From positions 4,520,035 through 4,584,034 of the forward strand of contig NZ_KI912577.1 of NCBI RefSeq assembly GCF_000519085.1: a DNA stretch of 64,000 bases. Reading direction: 5' to 3'. The notes under the pieces are model-generated. The model was not told the origin of the DNA. It did not search any database and saw only the letters and a list, made by a program, of their open reading frames with translations. The position numbers and the translations under genes are program-made. The stretch's first letter is position 1. Each line of letters begins with the position of its first letter. The stretch comes from Methylobacterium sp. 10. Lineage in GTDB: Bacteria; Pseudomonadota; Alphaproteobacteria; Rhizobiales; Beijerinckiaceae. Below, in pieces: positions 25,013 to 33,325 of the stretch.

Positions 25013-26209
25013 ATGGCTCATCGCATTCTCGTCACCGGCGCCAGCGTTGCCGGCTCCACCCTCGCATGGTGGCTTGCCCATCTCGGACACGAGGTCACGG
25101 TGGTGGAGCGGTCGCCCGCGTTCCGGGACGGGGGGCAGAACATCGACGTGCGTGGCGTCGGCCGCGAGGTTTTGCGCCGGATGGGACTGGATGAGCGCGC
25201 CCTCGAACAGGGCACGGGCGAAACCGGAACGGCGTGGGTCGACGGAGACGGCCGGGTCGTCGCGAGGTTCATGACGGACGAGCTCGGCGTTGACGGGCCG
25301 ACCGCGGAGATGGAGATCCTGCGTGGTGACCTGGCGCGTCTCCTCTACGAGGCGGCGCGCGACAGCGCGAATTTCCGTTTCGGCGACAGGGTCGAGCACA
25401 TCCAAGAGGATGGTGACGCCGCGGCCGTCACGTTCGCGAGTGGCCTCACCGAGCGGTACGACGCCGTCGTGGTCGCCGAGGGCGTAGGCTCGACGACGCG
25501 CGAACTCGCTTTTCCCGGGGAGAACGACCCGCGCTGGATGGGCCTGACCATCGCCTACTTCACCATTCCACAGGTCGCCGACGATGATCGGCTCTGGCGT
25601 TGGTACAATGCGACCGGCGGCCGGAGCGTGTCGCTTCGCCCCGACCGGAAAGGGACCACCAGGGCGATGATCTCCGTCCGGCAGCCTCCTGCCGGCGAGC
25701 AGGACTGGGACGTCGACAGGCAGAAGGCCTTCCTGCGCGAGCGGTTCGTCGATGCCGGCTGGCAGGCGCGACGCGTCCTCGCGGGGATGGACTCGACCGA
25801 GGATTTCTACTTCGACGTCCTGCGGCAGGTGCGGATGCCGCGCTGGTCGAAAGGCCGCGTCGGGCTCACGGGCGACGCGGCCTGGTGCGCCACGCCGCTC
25901 GCGGGCATCGGCACCACCCTGGCCATCACCGGCGCCTTCGTCCTCGCCCAGGAACTCTCGCGAAACCGGGATGTCCGGGCGGGCTTTGCCGCCTACGAGC
26001 GGGCGATGCGGCCGATGGTCGAACAGGGCCAAGGCGTGCCAAAGATCGCTCCGAAGCTGGCGAACCCGAAGACCCGCCTCGGTATCCGACTGCTCCATGG
26101 CGCCCTGCGCGTCGCCAGCACCCGTTTCGTCCGCCGCGTTTTCGGAACGCTCTTCTCGCGTCCTCCGAGGGCGCCCGACCTTTCTGCGTACGATGGCCCG
26201 AAGACGTGA
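25013..26209 (+). CDS. FAD-dependent monooxygenase (aromatic hydroxylase type)
   Basis: 398 residues from ATG 25013, ribosome site GGAAAGGA. The FAD-binding GxGxxG-like site reads GASVAGSTLAWWLAHLGH, followed by acidic VVERSP. The second FAD motif GDAAWCATPLAGIGTTLAI lies near residue 285. This is the architecture of class A flavoprotein monooxygenases (PHBH/TetX-like), which hydroxylate aromatic or polyketide-like substrates using NAD(P)H and O2. No neighbouring pathway gene suggests the substrate. Confidence 0.85.
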   Translation: MAHRILVTGASVAGSTLAWWLAHLGHEVTVVERSPAFRDGGQNIDVRGVGREVLRRMGLDERALEQGTGETGTAWVDGDGRVVARFMTDELGVDGPTAEMEILRGDLARLLYEAARDSANFRFGDRVEHIQEDGDAAAVTFASGLTERYDAVVVAEGVGSTTRELAFPGENDPRWMGLTIAYFTIPQVADDDRLWRWYNATGGRSVSLRPDRKGTTRAMISVRQPPAGEQDWDVDRQKAFLRERFVDAGWQARRVLAGMDSTEDFYFDVLRQVRMPRWSKGRVGLTGDAAWCATPLAGIGTTLAITGAFVLAQELSRNRDVRAGFAAYERAMRPMVEQGQGVPKIAPKLANPKTRLGIRLLHGALRVASTRFVRRVFGTLFSRPPRAPDLSAYDGPKT

Positions 26210-26429
26210 GTACCGAGCGGACGGCCCTTCAAAACACCGCTCGATCCGATCCTGATCCGGGGGGGCTTCGTCGCCGTGCGGAACCGAGGCAACGGAATGA
26301 GCCACGACGTTGGGATCGTTCGTCTGGCCTATCGCTGAGGCATAGCCGAGAGCGTCCGTGAGGCTTTGCGGCTGCTGGTATGCAGCGAAGGATCTCCTTG
26401 TCCGGGTAGGCCGCGTCCTCGATGTGCCA

Positions 26430-26838
26430 GAACGCGATCTGGTCGCAGACCACCGCCGCCAGGGTCGCACCGCGCACCGCGCACCGTCTTGAAGCCGGCT
26501 GGCGTCACGGTGATGCCGATGCGGTTGGTCAACCGGATCACGGCATTGCCCGCAGCCATCTCGGCCTCGATCAGATCTCGCTGGACGCTCAGCATGGCGA
26601 AGGCCCGCACCGCCTAGCGCTCCACGACGCCGAGGACGTCCGTACCGCCGCGCTCGGCCTCGAGGTCCGCGATGATGTCGGCGAAACGGCGGCCAACGTC
26701 CGTGCGGCCATCGACACGGCCGAGGAACCGCTTGCCGTTCGATACGGCAGAGCGCTGGCGGGGTGGTTTGGGCTTCCGGATCGAGGTGGCTTCGTAGGAT
26801 TGGGAGAGGTGCGACCACCCACAGCTTGACGGGTTCAT
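26430..26838 (-). pseudogene. Phage/island-type hypothetical gene with internal amber stop
   Basis: Reading leftward from 26838, a continuous frame gives a basic N-terminus, then KRFLGRVDGRTDVGRRFADI and a VLGVVER helix. A TAG at 26616-26614 sits where Gln is expected. The frame then goes on with AVRAFAMLSVQRDLIEAEMAAGNAVI, and coding character fades near 26430. The pattern is typical of a small terminase-like or hypothetical phage gene. The single amber would be a recent loss. Confidence 0.45.
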
Positions 26839-26901
26839 GACGCACGACGCGCGCGGGGCAGCGGAGCCAGGGTTTTCGTTGTTGGACGGATCGCTTCGCC
26901 C

Positions 26902-27117
26902 TCAGGACATCCGGCCCCGCAATCGTTGATACTGGCGCAAGGTCATTCGACCCCCGCTCAAATCATATATTTCTTGAGCAAAAGCGCTGATAATACTTGT
27001 ATTATATTGATCGTAGACGTCCGCTCCCGCTTGTGGCCGTCCAAATACGCATCCGATCGCGACGATATCGTCAGTTGCCCGTTCGCTATTCGTAGGCTCA
27101 AAGGGCCGCATCGGCAT
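26902..27117 (-). CDS. Small hypothetical protein in AT-rich patch
   Basis: 71 codons with protein-like composition (VYDQYNTSIISAFAQEIYDL then a basic tail, TLRQYQRLRGRMS). The middle codons are very AT-rich compared with the surroundings and include inverted repeats (GCTCAA...TTGAGC and TAATAC..GTATTA, about 26957-27008). The same bases may therefore instead be a promoter or operator for plus-strand genes. I keep the CDS at low confidence. Confidence 0.3.
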   Translation of the reverse strand: MPMRPFEPTNSERATDDIVAIGCVFGRPQAGADVYDQYNTSIISAFAQEIYDLSGGRMTLRQYQRLRGRMS

Positions 27118-27144
27118 CCGATCCCCGCCCCGAGGAGGCCCACC

Positions 27145-27354
27145 GTTTCTGATACCCTGCTCCTGCTCGCATTAGCGACCGAGAATGTCGAATTGCGTGC
27201 CCAACTCGCGGAGGTCCAGGACCAGTGCGTCGAGCTGGCCGTGGATGCGGGCGAGCTTCACGCCGAGGTGGAGCGGCTACAGGGCCGGCTTGCCATGGTG
27301 GAGCGCGACCGTGACAGGTGGCGCGCGCAAGCTGCGCACCGCTGCGCCGGCTAG
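27145..27354 (+). CDS. Small coiled-coil hypothetical protein
   Basis: About 69 residues forming one long amphipathic helix (ENVELRAQLAEVQDQCVELA, then EVERLQGRLAMVERDRDRW). A strong GAGGAGG ribosome site ends 6 bases before position 27145, but the codon there is GTT, not a usual start. Either a rare start is used or the gene has lost its start codon. Function unknown; it sits in the tract of small island genes. Confidence 0.4.
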   Translation, partial: VSDTLLLLALATENVELRAQLAEVQDQCVELAVDAGELHAEVERLQGRLAMVERDRDRWRAQAAHRCAG

Positions 27355-27577
27355 GTTGGGCGGGCAGTCCAACCTACTCTACGAGGGTTGAGCAGCCACA
27401 CGCGAGCAGCGCGGGGAAGTGGCGCCTCTGATACCGAGAGATATATGAGCAACACCGACCAGTCGGTTCTTCCAGAGTATAATTAGTCAACTTTAATCTC
27501 GCTTGACGGCTGCGGAAAATTAGGGAGTGCTCCTGGTTCGGCACGCGAGAAGCCGAGAAGATGTTCTTAGGGTCATT

Positions 27578-28093
27578 GTGAGGAATCATACGGTGGATCA
27601 GATCGAAAAGATCATGCGTGATCTCACCAAGGATTTCGAAGCTGAGCGGCAGGCATCTGACGCGAAGCAAACGCCCACGCCTTCACTGGCTGGCATCCTG
27701 CGTGTCATCGGTCCGAGCGACCGACAGACCGCCGACTTTCCCTCCAATCATCACTCGACTCCGCAGGATTGGTCGGACCTGATTGATAGGGTCAGGAACG
27801 CGGCGCATCGCGTGAGGGAGGCTGAGACAGAAGCTCAGGAGCAGGAAATCCGCGTTCGTGAACTTTTGGACCGGGTTCGTGAGGATATGACGGCCGCGCA
27901 TAATCGCGTCAGGGAGGCTGAGAGCCATGCCCAGGACATTCAAACCCGGTCCGATGCGCTGCTGAAAGCCGCGGATGCCCGCATCAGGGAAGCGGAAGAG
28001 CGGGCTCGCACCGCAGAAGCGTGGCTGTCGAAGATCTCAATGACGATTACCGAGGAATTCGCTGCTCAGGACGAAAAGCGACTTACGGCCTGA
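27578..28093 (+). CDS. Coiled-coil hypothetical protein
   Basis: About 171 residues; start uncertain (GTG 27578 chosen, GTG 27527 or 27593 possible). Residues from about 85 on are heptad-rich with a repeated RVREAE element (AHRVREAETEAQEQ, HNRVREAESHAQDI, DARIREAEERARTA), so it should form a long coiled coil. The N-terminal 60 residues are acidic and helical. GC is lower than in flanking core genes. No function known. Confidence 0.65.
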   Translation: MRNHTVDQIEKIMRDLTKDFEAERQASDAKQTPTPSLAGILRVIGPSDRQTADFPSNHHSTPQDWSDLIDRVRNAAHRVREAETEAQEQEIRVRELLDRVREDMTAAHNRVREAESHAQDIQTRSDALLKAADARIREAEERARTAEAWLSKISMTITEEFAAQDEKRLTA

Positions 28094-28140
28094 ATTCGAT
28101 CCGCATGAGGTGCGGGTGGCTTTGGCTAGAAGCTGCCGCT

Positions 28141-28314
28141 TCAGTGGTTCCGGCGCGGCTGGTTGCCCTTGAGCATGTCGTCCAACGTTGACAACAGATC
28201 GAGGAGTTCGAGCTTGCCGTCGTTCGTGATGTGGGGCTCGCGGATCGGATACTGGATCGTCGCCCTCATGCCGGCCAAAGCTTCGATGTAGCCCTCGGTG
28301 CGTTCGGTGCTCAT
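28141..28314 (-). CDS. Small hypothetical protein, 57 residues
   Basis: A short minus-strand gene with AGGAAG before ATG 28314. The product is helical and acidic (EGYIEALAGMRATIQ, DGKLELLDLLSTLDDMLKG) with a basic end (NQPRRNH). It is compact, well started and ends cleanly, and no competing frame is better. It is probably a real small island protein; function unknown. Confidence 0.5.
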   Translation of the reverse strand: MSTERTEGYIEALAGMRATIQYPIREPHITNDGKLELLDLLSTLDDMLKGNQPRRNH

Positions 28315-28551
28315 GATCGACTTCCTGGCGGTGCCCGGAAAAAGGTAGGCCAGCTTCCCAGTCGCTTAACGCTTCGCCGCCCAAATTGGCACGGCCCCCT
28401 TCAGCCGGCCCGGCACATCCCGAAAGTACCGCGTCCGCTCGAACCGGGAGAGCGCCGTCCGATTTCGTACCGACGCGACAGGTGGGGGAACAGCTGGCTG
28501 CCAACCTCTCTTTATCGTGCTGCGTTGCAATCGTCTTGGGAGTGCGCTGCG

Positions 28552-28716
28552 ATGATTGGACCTGCAGAACTCGAAGACATCCGACTGGATCTCGAAGCTG
28601 CGAGGCTGGAACGCGAAGCCGCTATAACCGCGGCGAAATTAGCGAATGCGAATGAAAGCGGGGCTTCGCTTCCCCTTGATCAGCGTCGAGTTCGCATCCC
28701 CGCCGCCCCGATCTGA
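28552..28716 (+). CDS. Small hypothetical protein, 54 residues
   Basis: ATG 28552 follows GGGAG by 10 bases. The helical product (AELEDIRLDLEAARLEREAA) could be a short coiled coil. It precedes two further small genes on the same strand, suggesting a mini-operon 28552-29310. Confidence 0.45.
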   Translation: MIGPAELEDIRLDLEAARLEREAAITAAKLANANESGASLPLDQRRVRIPAAPI

Positions 28717-28741
28717 TCACGGGTCGGATGCAGAGGACGCC

Positions 28742-28981
28742 ATGGCCGAGAATCCATCGAATTTCGTTCGCGATTGGATCAGCGAGAATGTCCGGAGCGA
28801 TCCTTCCTCTTCTGGAGACATCGAAGCCCGCGTCGCTGAGATCGTGACGCGCCTCACCTCAGCCTCCAGAGAGGCCGAGATCCCACAGGACGACCCGGAG
28901 TTGGCACCGGACCTTCTCCGTGATCTGATCAAGGCCGCGATCGAAACGGTCCCCCATCCCGCTCCTGGAGCGATCCAATGA
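28742..28981 (+). CDS. Small acidic hypothetical protein
   Basis: 79 residues with GAGG before ATG 28742. It is acidic and helical (NFVRDWISENV, DIEARVAEIVTRLT, APDLLRDLIKAAIE), with no membrane segment. The stop overlaps the next ATG by 4 bases (ATGA), a good sign of translation. Function unknown. Confidence 0.6.
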   Translation: MAENPSNFVRDWISENVRSDPSSSGDIEARVAEIVTRLTSASREAEIPQDDPELAPDLLRDLIKAAIETVPHPAPGAIQ

Positions 28982-29310
28982 CCATCGACATTCCGGCCGG
29001 CGCCAAGCCAGGCGACATCGTCACCGACGACGGCAAGATCCGGTGCCGCGATCGGGAAGCTCATGAGTTCGGGTATTACTCGGTGAGCTACGAGCAGGCG
29101 CAGATAGCGCGGGCTCATGGCTGGGGCTGCCGATCAGGCGTGTTCCTCGAAGCAGAGCACTCGGACGAGAAAAGCTGGTCCTACGTCGAGGAAGAACGTC
29201 TGTACGCCATTGAGAATGGTGAGGAGCCGCCGCTGGTCAGGATCTACCGCGAGGCGCCGCCGTCATGCGTTATCGATACGCCACCATCCTGTCGTCTTCC
29301 ATCAAGGTAG
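28978..29310 (+). CDS. Hypothetical protein coupled to the upstream small gene
   Basis: 110 residues starting in an ATGA overlap. The central part is acidic and aromatic (AHEFGYYSVSYEQAQIARAHGW, SYVEEERLYAIENGEEPPLV). The tail after residue 95, rich in Pro, Ser and Cys, looks less constrained and may reflect a lost original stop. No family recognised. Confidence 0.55.
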   Translation: MTIDIPAGAKPGDIVTDDGKIRCRDREAHEFGYYSVSYEQAQIARAHGWGCRSGVFLEAEHSDEKSWSYVEEERLYAIENGEEPPLVRIYREAPPSCVIDTPPSCRLPSR

Positions 29311-29912
29311 ATTGGGGCTCGCTGCGGCCTGATCGGTGGAGCCGCATCGGGCCATGATCTGGTCGGCTACCGTGGGTGCCGCCGTGGGTAGGTTGCAATG
29401 GCGATATGCTAAGCTGCCGACACCGCGAACTCAATTCACCATTCAGAGCGGATGATGTTTCCGCACTGCCCGCTATTCGGAATTAGCAGGCGTTCAAAAG
29501 CACTCCTCAAGCCGTCCCGGATTCTTGCTACGCTCGGGTCGAGGCGTCGCGTAGCCTTCCCAGCCCCTTTAGAACCACCCGCCCCTCTGGGGGACTGAGG
29601 CTTCAGCCCTTTCGTCCGCCCTCAGCCGATCCGAATGCCGCCGGCCATTGATCTCGCCATGGTCAAGCATCGGTCACCCATCGAAATAACGGCTCGTACG
29701 AGGTGCTACTGGCCACCCCCCGCAAGGATGATGCGGATTGATGCGAGCTGGCCGTAAAGCCTTCACACGCGTCCGCGCGCGGGCGTGCATGTGCGTGCAG
29801 TAGGGAAGATCCGCATCATTGCCGGGCCTGAGATGGCCCACCCCACCCCAACGCCCTGAACTTATAGGTCTCCCATCAGTTGCCGACCGACCTCAGCAGG
29901 ACAGACGGACCC
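29311..29912. other. 600-base gap with nested inverted repeat
   Basis: No credible gene. It contains the palindromic structure described at 29728-29819. The last 90 bases carry the promoter of the exported protein gene at 29913; no clear consensus was seen. Confidence 0.45.
29728..29819. repeat. Nested inverted repeat with GC palindrome
   Basis: Outer perfect 11-base arms ATGATGCGGAT (29728-29738) and ATCCGCATCAT (29809-29819). Inside are CACGC/GCGTG arms around a perfect 10-base palindrome CCGCGCGCGG (29773-29782). It could be a structured RNA, a protein-binding site or an old recombination site. Confidence 0.45.
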
Positions 29913-30218
29913 ATGACACTCATGAAGCTTGCTCTCACGGCCACGCTGGCGATGATGCTGACCGTACCGGCCCTCGCCGAGCAATTGGCTCCCACTGGTG
30001 GCGCCGCCAACACCGGCGTCATGACGCCATCCATGGAGCCGGGTCCGGTCCCGAGGGCGAGTGGCCCGAGCGGCCGCCCTGCCGATGCCATTCCGGGCAA
30101 TCCAAGCGCGGCTTCCGTCCCCGGCAGCACGCCCGATGTGAACATCGGCGGCACGCGCACCAGCAGCCCGCCCGGCACCGGTGGGACGTCCGGCGGGCCA
30201 TCCCTCAGCGGCCAGTAG
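29913..30218 (+). CDS. Small exported Gly/Pro/Ser-rich protein
   Basis: 101 residues. A signal peptide (LALTATLAMMLTVPALA, cleavage near residue 22) is followed by a low-complexity, probably disordered chain rich in Pro, Gly, Ser and Thr. The design is like the exported protein at 9000-9275. Function unknown; likely periplasmic. Confidence 0.65.
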   Translation: MTLMKLALTATLAMMLTVPALAEQLAPTGGAANTGVMTPSMEPGPVPRASGPSGRPADAIPGNPSAASVPGSTPDVNIGGTRTSSPPGTGGTSGGPSLSGQ

Positions 30219-30739
30219 ATCGGAGCTTGAGCGTGTGCCGGTGCGACACCAGACCATAGGCATACCAGTCGGAACACGCTCGCTCGCAGCGCATTCTAAG
30301 CTCACCTCTCCCAATTCACCGCGTCCAGATGGGCCTGACAAATGTACAATCACATTGAACGTGATCGTCTTTCCTTGCCTTCGACCGGGCAGGTGATGGA
30401 TAGCGGTGCCGAATCTCTGAACAATATTGGCCTTGGCGAACCGGCTACTGAGAGTGTGGCGGATAATGCTGCGCCCGCACCCCGGACCCCATATGCCAGA
30501 GCTGTGTCTCCGTCGGTCTTTGAAAGCTTCGGTTCGTTCTCCTGAGGAGGCTTTCCCGCCACCAGATCCGCGGCGTCGGTATCGTTGCGGATCGGCGACC
30601 ATCAACAGCGATAAGATGGGGATGGCCTAGGCTCGATCCCCTCGGAGCTCCGTACCCGGCCGCCGATGCGGATTTGCTCGACGAAGATCAAAAGGGGCGT
30701 ATCCTCCTTCTTGTCCCGCATGGGATCAGGGAGGAAATA
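30219..30739. other. 520-base gap; two overlapping short frames, neither convincing
   Basis: Short frames exist on both strands over the same bases (30342-30545 plus, 30350-30562 minus). Neither has a good ribosome site or a recognisable product. The final 20 bases carry the strong AGGGAGGAAA ribosome site of the next gene. Confidence 0.35.
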
Positions 30740-30994
30740 ATGTCGGCAAACTGGAAATCAGTTAAAGACGACTTGGATTGGAGCCTGAACCAAGGCGAAG
30801 ATGTGAAGGGTCGCGACGAACTCAAAGAGGCTTTCGCTAAGGGCGACCCCAAGTACATTTCATCCGCTATTGACGCATATCGGATGGGTCAAAGAGACGA
30901 CCATAAGCTGTCGAACTTCTCGCGATGCGCCCACGAAGACGACAAGCGCCTATACAACATGGGCCGGAAGCTGATTGGTCTAAGGCCGGCATAG
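30740..30994 (+). CDS. Small charged hypothetical protein
   Basis: 84 residues after a strong GGGAGGAAATA ribosome site. The product is highly charged and helical (KSVKDDLDWSLNQGEDVKGR, DELKEAFAKGDPKY, HEDDKRLYNMGRKLIGL) with no export signal. AT content is higher than in core genes. It is probably a real island gene; function unknown. Confidence 0.6.
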   Translation: MSANWKSVKDDLDWSLNQGEDVKGRDELKEAFAKGDPKYISSAIDAYRMGQRDDHKLSNFSRCAHEDDKRLYNMGRKLIGLRPA

Positions 30995-31059
30995 TATGAA
31001 CTCGTCGGGTGGACAGGTGCTTGGTCGTAAGACCAAGACACCGACCACAATGATGCGCA

Positions 31060-31395
31060 TCAATCCGCATCGTCACCACCTGAACCACCAACGCTGTGGT
31101 CCGGGTGCACCTCGACACCCGCGAAGTCGCGCGCCCGTGTCCCTAACCCAGTAGGAACGTTCAGTAGCTTCTTGAAGCCACGCTTCTCGAAGCTCTCCGA
31201 GAAGGCCTTCAGCGAGCCGACCGCCTCGTTGTTTCCAATGGCGTACTTCGACCAGGAATCGGACAGCTCCTTCGTGGTGGCTTCCCGGTACGGGTTCCCC
31301 CGATCGACGATGCAGCGCATCTCTAGCCACTGGCTGGAGGTGTCCTGCGCGGTGAAATACTCGTCGGTGGCGTCCTTCACGATCTCAGGCCGGAC
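31060..31395 (-). pseudogene. P4-type phage/plasmid primase, C-terminal fragment
   Basis: 112 codons of the C-terminal region typical of phage/plasmid primases of the P4/D5 type: DEYFTAQDTSSQWLEMRC, NPYREATTKELSDSWSKYA, GNNEAVGSLKAFSESFEKRG and FKKLLNVPTGLG. The frame is open up to 31395, exactly where an IS3 left end begins. The helicase core and N-terminus are missing. It shows that a replicating phage-like or integrative element once lay here. Confidence 0.7.
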
Positions 31396-31526
31396 TGACC
31401 CTGACCCAGCAAACTGGTCCGCTCTGAGCGCGAGTTTTTCGGGCATCCTGAACCCTGAAGGAGGGTGGATGCCATGCCTCGCAAGTGCTTCACGAACGAA
31501 CAGCTCGCCTTCGCCCTGCAGCAGGA
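31396..31526 (+). mobile_element. Left-end fragment of the same IS3 element as at 13136
   Basis: About 130 bases match the first 130 bases of the element at 13136 nearly base for base. They include the TGACCCTGACCCAGC end, the leader and the start of orfA (MPRKCFTNEQLAFAL). Homology stops near 31526, so the rest was deleted. The end itself is intact and marks the insertion point in the primase gene. Confidence 0.8.
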
Positions 31527-31705
31527 GCAGATCGTTCCTCAGCAGGAGTGCAAACGTGAAGAAATCCGCTTGGGCAAATGCATGGGCACAGTCTGCATAA
31601 ATCAAAATAGCTATGTATTATCAGTCCACTAAGGCGGACACCCCTTGCGCCAGTGCCTTCCTAAGTAATTGTAAGCGCAATGAGGCTCGACGATCAGAGG
31701 CTTAG

Positions 31706-31950
31706 TTGTTATCTGTAATACAGGTTGCTGCTACAGTCGGTGTTCGTCAAATAGTCCTGGAAACCCGGCTCGTTCGTCGCTCAAACGGCGGTTCTGCATT
31801 CCGTGGGTGGGTTCCAACGGAGCTGCGCGATTTGGTTCCAGGGGGACGTAGCGGCCAGAAATGGATCTCGCTCGGTACGACGAATCGAACAGAAGCCCAG
31901 CGTCGTGCCATCGTGCAATCCGCCGCGGCCACCCCGTTGCGAAGGACCTG
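31706..31950 (+). pseudogene. Possible integrase N-terminal remnant
   Basis: The frame reads ETRLVRRSNGGSAFRGWVPTELRDL and KWISLGTTNRTEAQRRA. This follows the pattern of the N-terminal arm of phage integrases (a LVRR...R-x-VP-x-LR start, then S-LGT-x-x-x-x-EA-x-RRA). After about 31930 the similarity is lost and no catalytic domain follows. It is a second integrase relic, about 21 kb from the one next to the tRNA-Arg gene. Confidence 0.4.
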
Positions 31951-32165
31951 CGCGGAGGGCTCGAACCCGCGAGGCATATCGTTCGGATCACCGCCGGCGC
32001 GGGCCAACTCGACCATCTGTCGGCGGAACGCGATTGGGTTATGGCGGGCCGCTCTTCGGCATTTGGACAAACACCTCACGCGAAAGCGTTCTCAGGGTCC
32101 ACCAAACCGGGGCAATCCCAGTCCAGCCGTCGGGTCGTCAGGTCGAGACTGGCATGTTCCAATGC

Positions 32166-33299
32166 TCAGGCTGAGACCGGTACGCGCAGGGGAGCGTAGG
32201 TGTCGCGGTAGCTGCGTGGACCGATGAACGGAAGCAAGAGGTTCCTCGCCCAGCCCGGCATCTGTGCGGTGCGCGACAGGCGATCGGTCATGGCTTGCAC
32301 ATGGGCCACGCGCGGCCGCCGCAACGCTTCGTAATCCGTGCCGACCGTGCTCCAGTCGGCTCGTTCGGCCAGCAGCGCGGCCAGCACCACCGCATCCTCA
32401 AGGGCAAGGGCGGCGCCCTGGGCCCAGACCGGTGCCGTCGCATGCGCGGCGTCTCCCACCAGCACCACGCGGTCCTGGGTCCAACTCGGGATCCGGACCT
32501 CCTCGAGCGGCGAGTGATGGAGGGCGCCCGGCTGAACTAGAACCGAATCGAGGGTCTCGCGGACGAGACGTGGGAATGAGGCGAACACGCTGCGGAAGGC
32601 GGCCAGATCCCGTCCCTGTTCCGCAGCCTTGCCGAGTGAGACCCAGCCGTAGACCTCGCCACGGTCGACGGGGATGAGCAGGAACAATCCCCCCGATCCC
32701 GCCCAGAGCGTCCAGGCGTCGATACCGGGGTTCGGCGCCATGAAGCGCCAACTCGCCGAGGCCAGCATCGCCGCGCCGAGCGCGCGTTCGCCGAACACGC
32801 CACCTCGGACCCGCGAGTGCACCCCATCCGCACCGACGAGCAGCCTTCCGGTCTCGACCGCGCCATCCGTGCATTCGACGGTAACGCCCTGCGGTCCCTG
32901 CCGGAGGGCGGCGACCTCGCTTTCCGGCCGGATGTCGCTTGAGGGGAGGTCCAGCGTCAGCAGGCGCAGGAGATCGGCGCGTCGAAGACAACGTGGCCGT
33001 GCCTCTTCGCCCCAGAACGCTGCTTCGTCGACGGCGAAGAGGAGGCGTCCGCGTTCGGTGCGGTACTCGCGCCGGCGAACGGGCGAACCAACCTGGCGGA
33101 GGGATTCAGCCAAGCCAAGTTGCCCGAGGGCCTGGACCGCGTTCCCCGGCAGGTTGATGGCGAGGCCTCCATCCGCCGCTTCTGAACGCCGCTCCAGGGT
33201 GAGTGAGGGGATGCCGCGCCGCTGGAGCGCCCGTCGCGTGGCAAGCCCTGCGATGCCGCCCCCGGCGATCAGCACGCGGCCTTTGTCGCTACCGTCCAT
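32166..33299 (-). CDS. FAD-dependent monooxygenase
   Basis: 377 residues. The FAD site GGGIAGLATRRALQRRGI is followed by LERR. A second flavin motif GADGVHSRVR lies near 165, and GDAAHATAPVWAQGAALALEDA near 290. It is a class A flavoprotein monooxygenase (salicylate hydroxylase-like group). It is last in a minus-strand run behind cytochrome b561 with a 26-base gap, so it is probably co-transcribed with the ECF sigma operon. The role in that oxidative-stress context is unclear. Confidence 0.85.
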   Translation of the reverse strand: MDGSDKGRVLIAGGGIAGLATRRALQRRGIPSLTLERRSEAADGGLAINLPGNAVQALGQLGLAESLRQVGSPVRRREYRTERGRLLFAVDEAAFWGEEARPRCLRRADLLRLLTLDLPSSDIRPESEVAALRQGPQGVTVECTDGAVETGRLLVGADGVHSRVRGGVFGERALGAAMLASASWRFMAPNPGIDAWTLWAGSGGLFLLIPVDRGEVYGWVSLGKAAEQGRDLAAFRSVFASFPRLVRETLDSVLVQPGALHHSPLEEVRIPSWTQDRVVLVGDAAHATAPVWAQGAALALEDAVVLAALLAERADWSTVGTDYEALRRPRVAHVQAMTDRLSRTAQMPGWARNLLLPFIGPRSYRDTYAPLRVPVSA

Positions 33300-33325
33300 T
33301 CGGCCTTGCCTTCCTTTGATTTACA

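Noticed and set aside
30342..30562. Two short overlapping frames on opposite strands (67 and 70 codons)
   Set aside because: Neither has a convincing ribosome site or recognisable product, and they occupy the same bases.
29731..31068. A 16-base sequence (GATGCGGATTGATGCG) near 29731 that recurs inverted near 31053-31068
   Set aside because: One shared 16-mer is close to what chance gives in 64 kb of biased composition, and no att-like context supports it.
31727..32079. Minus-strand frames of about 90-110 codons opposite the integrase relic
   Set aside because: No start signals and no protein-like features; probably antisense of the decayed gene.
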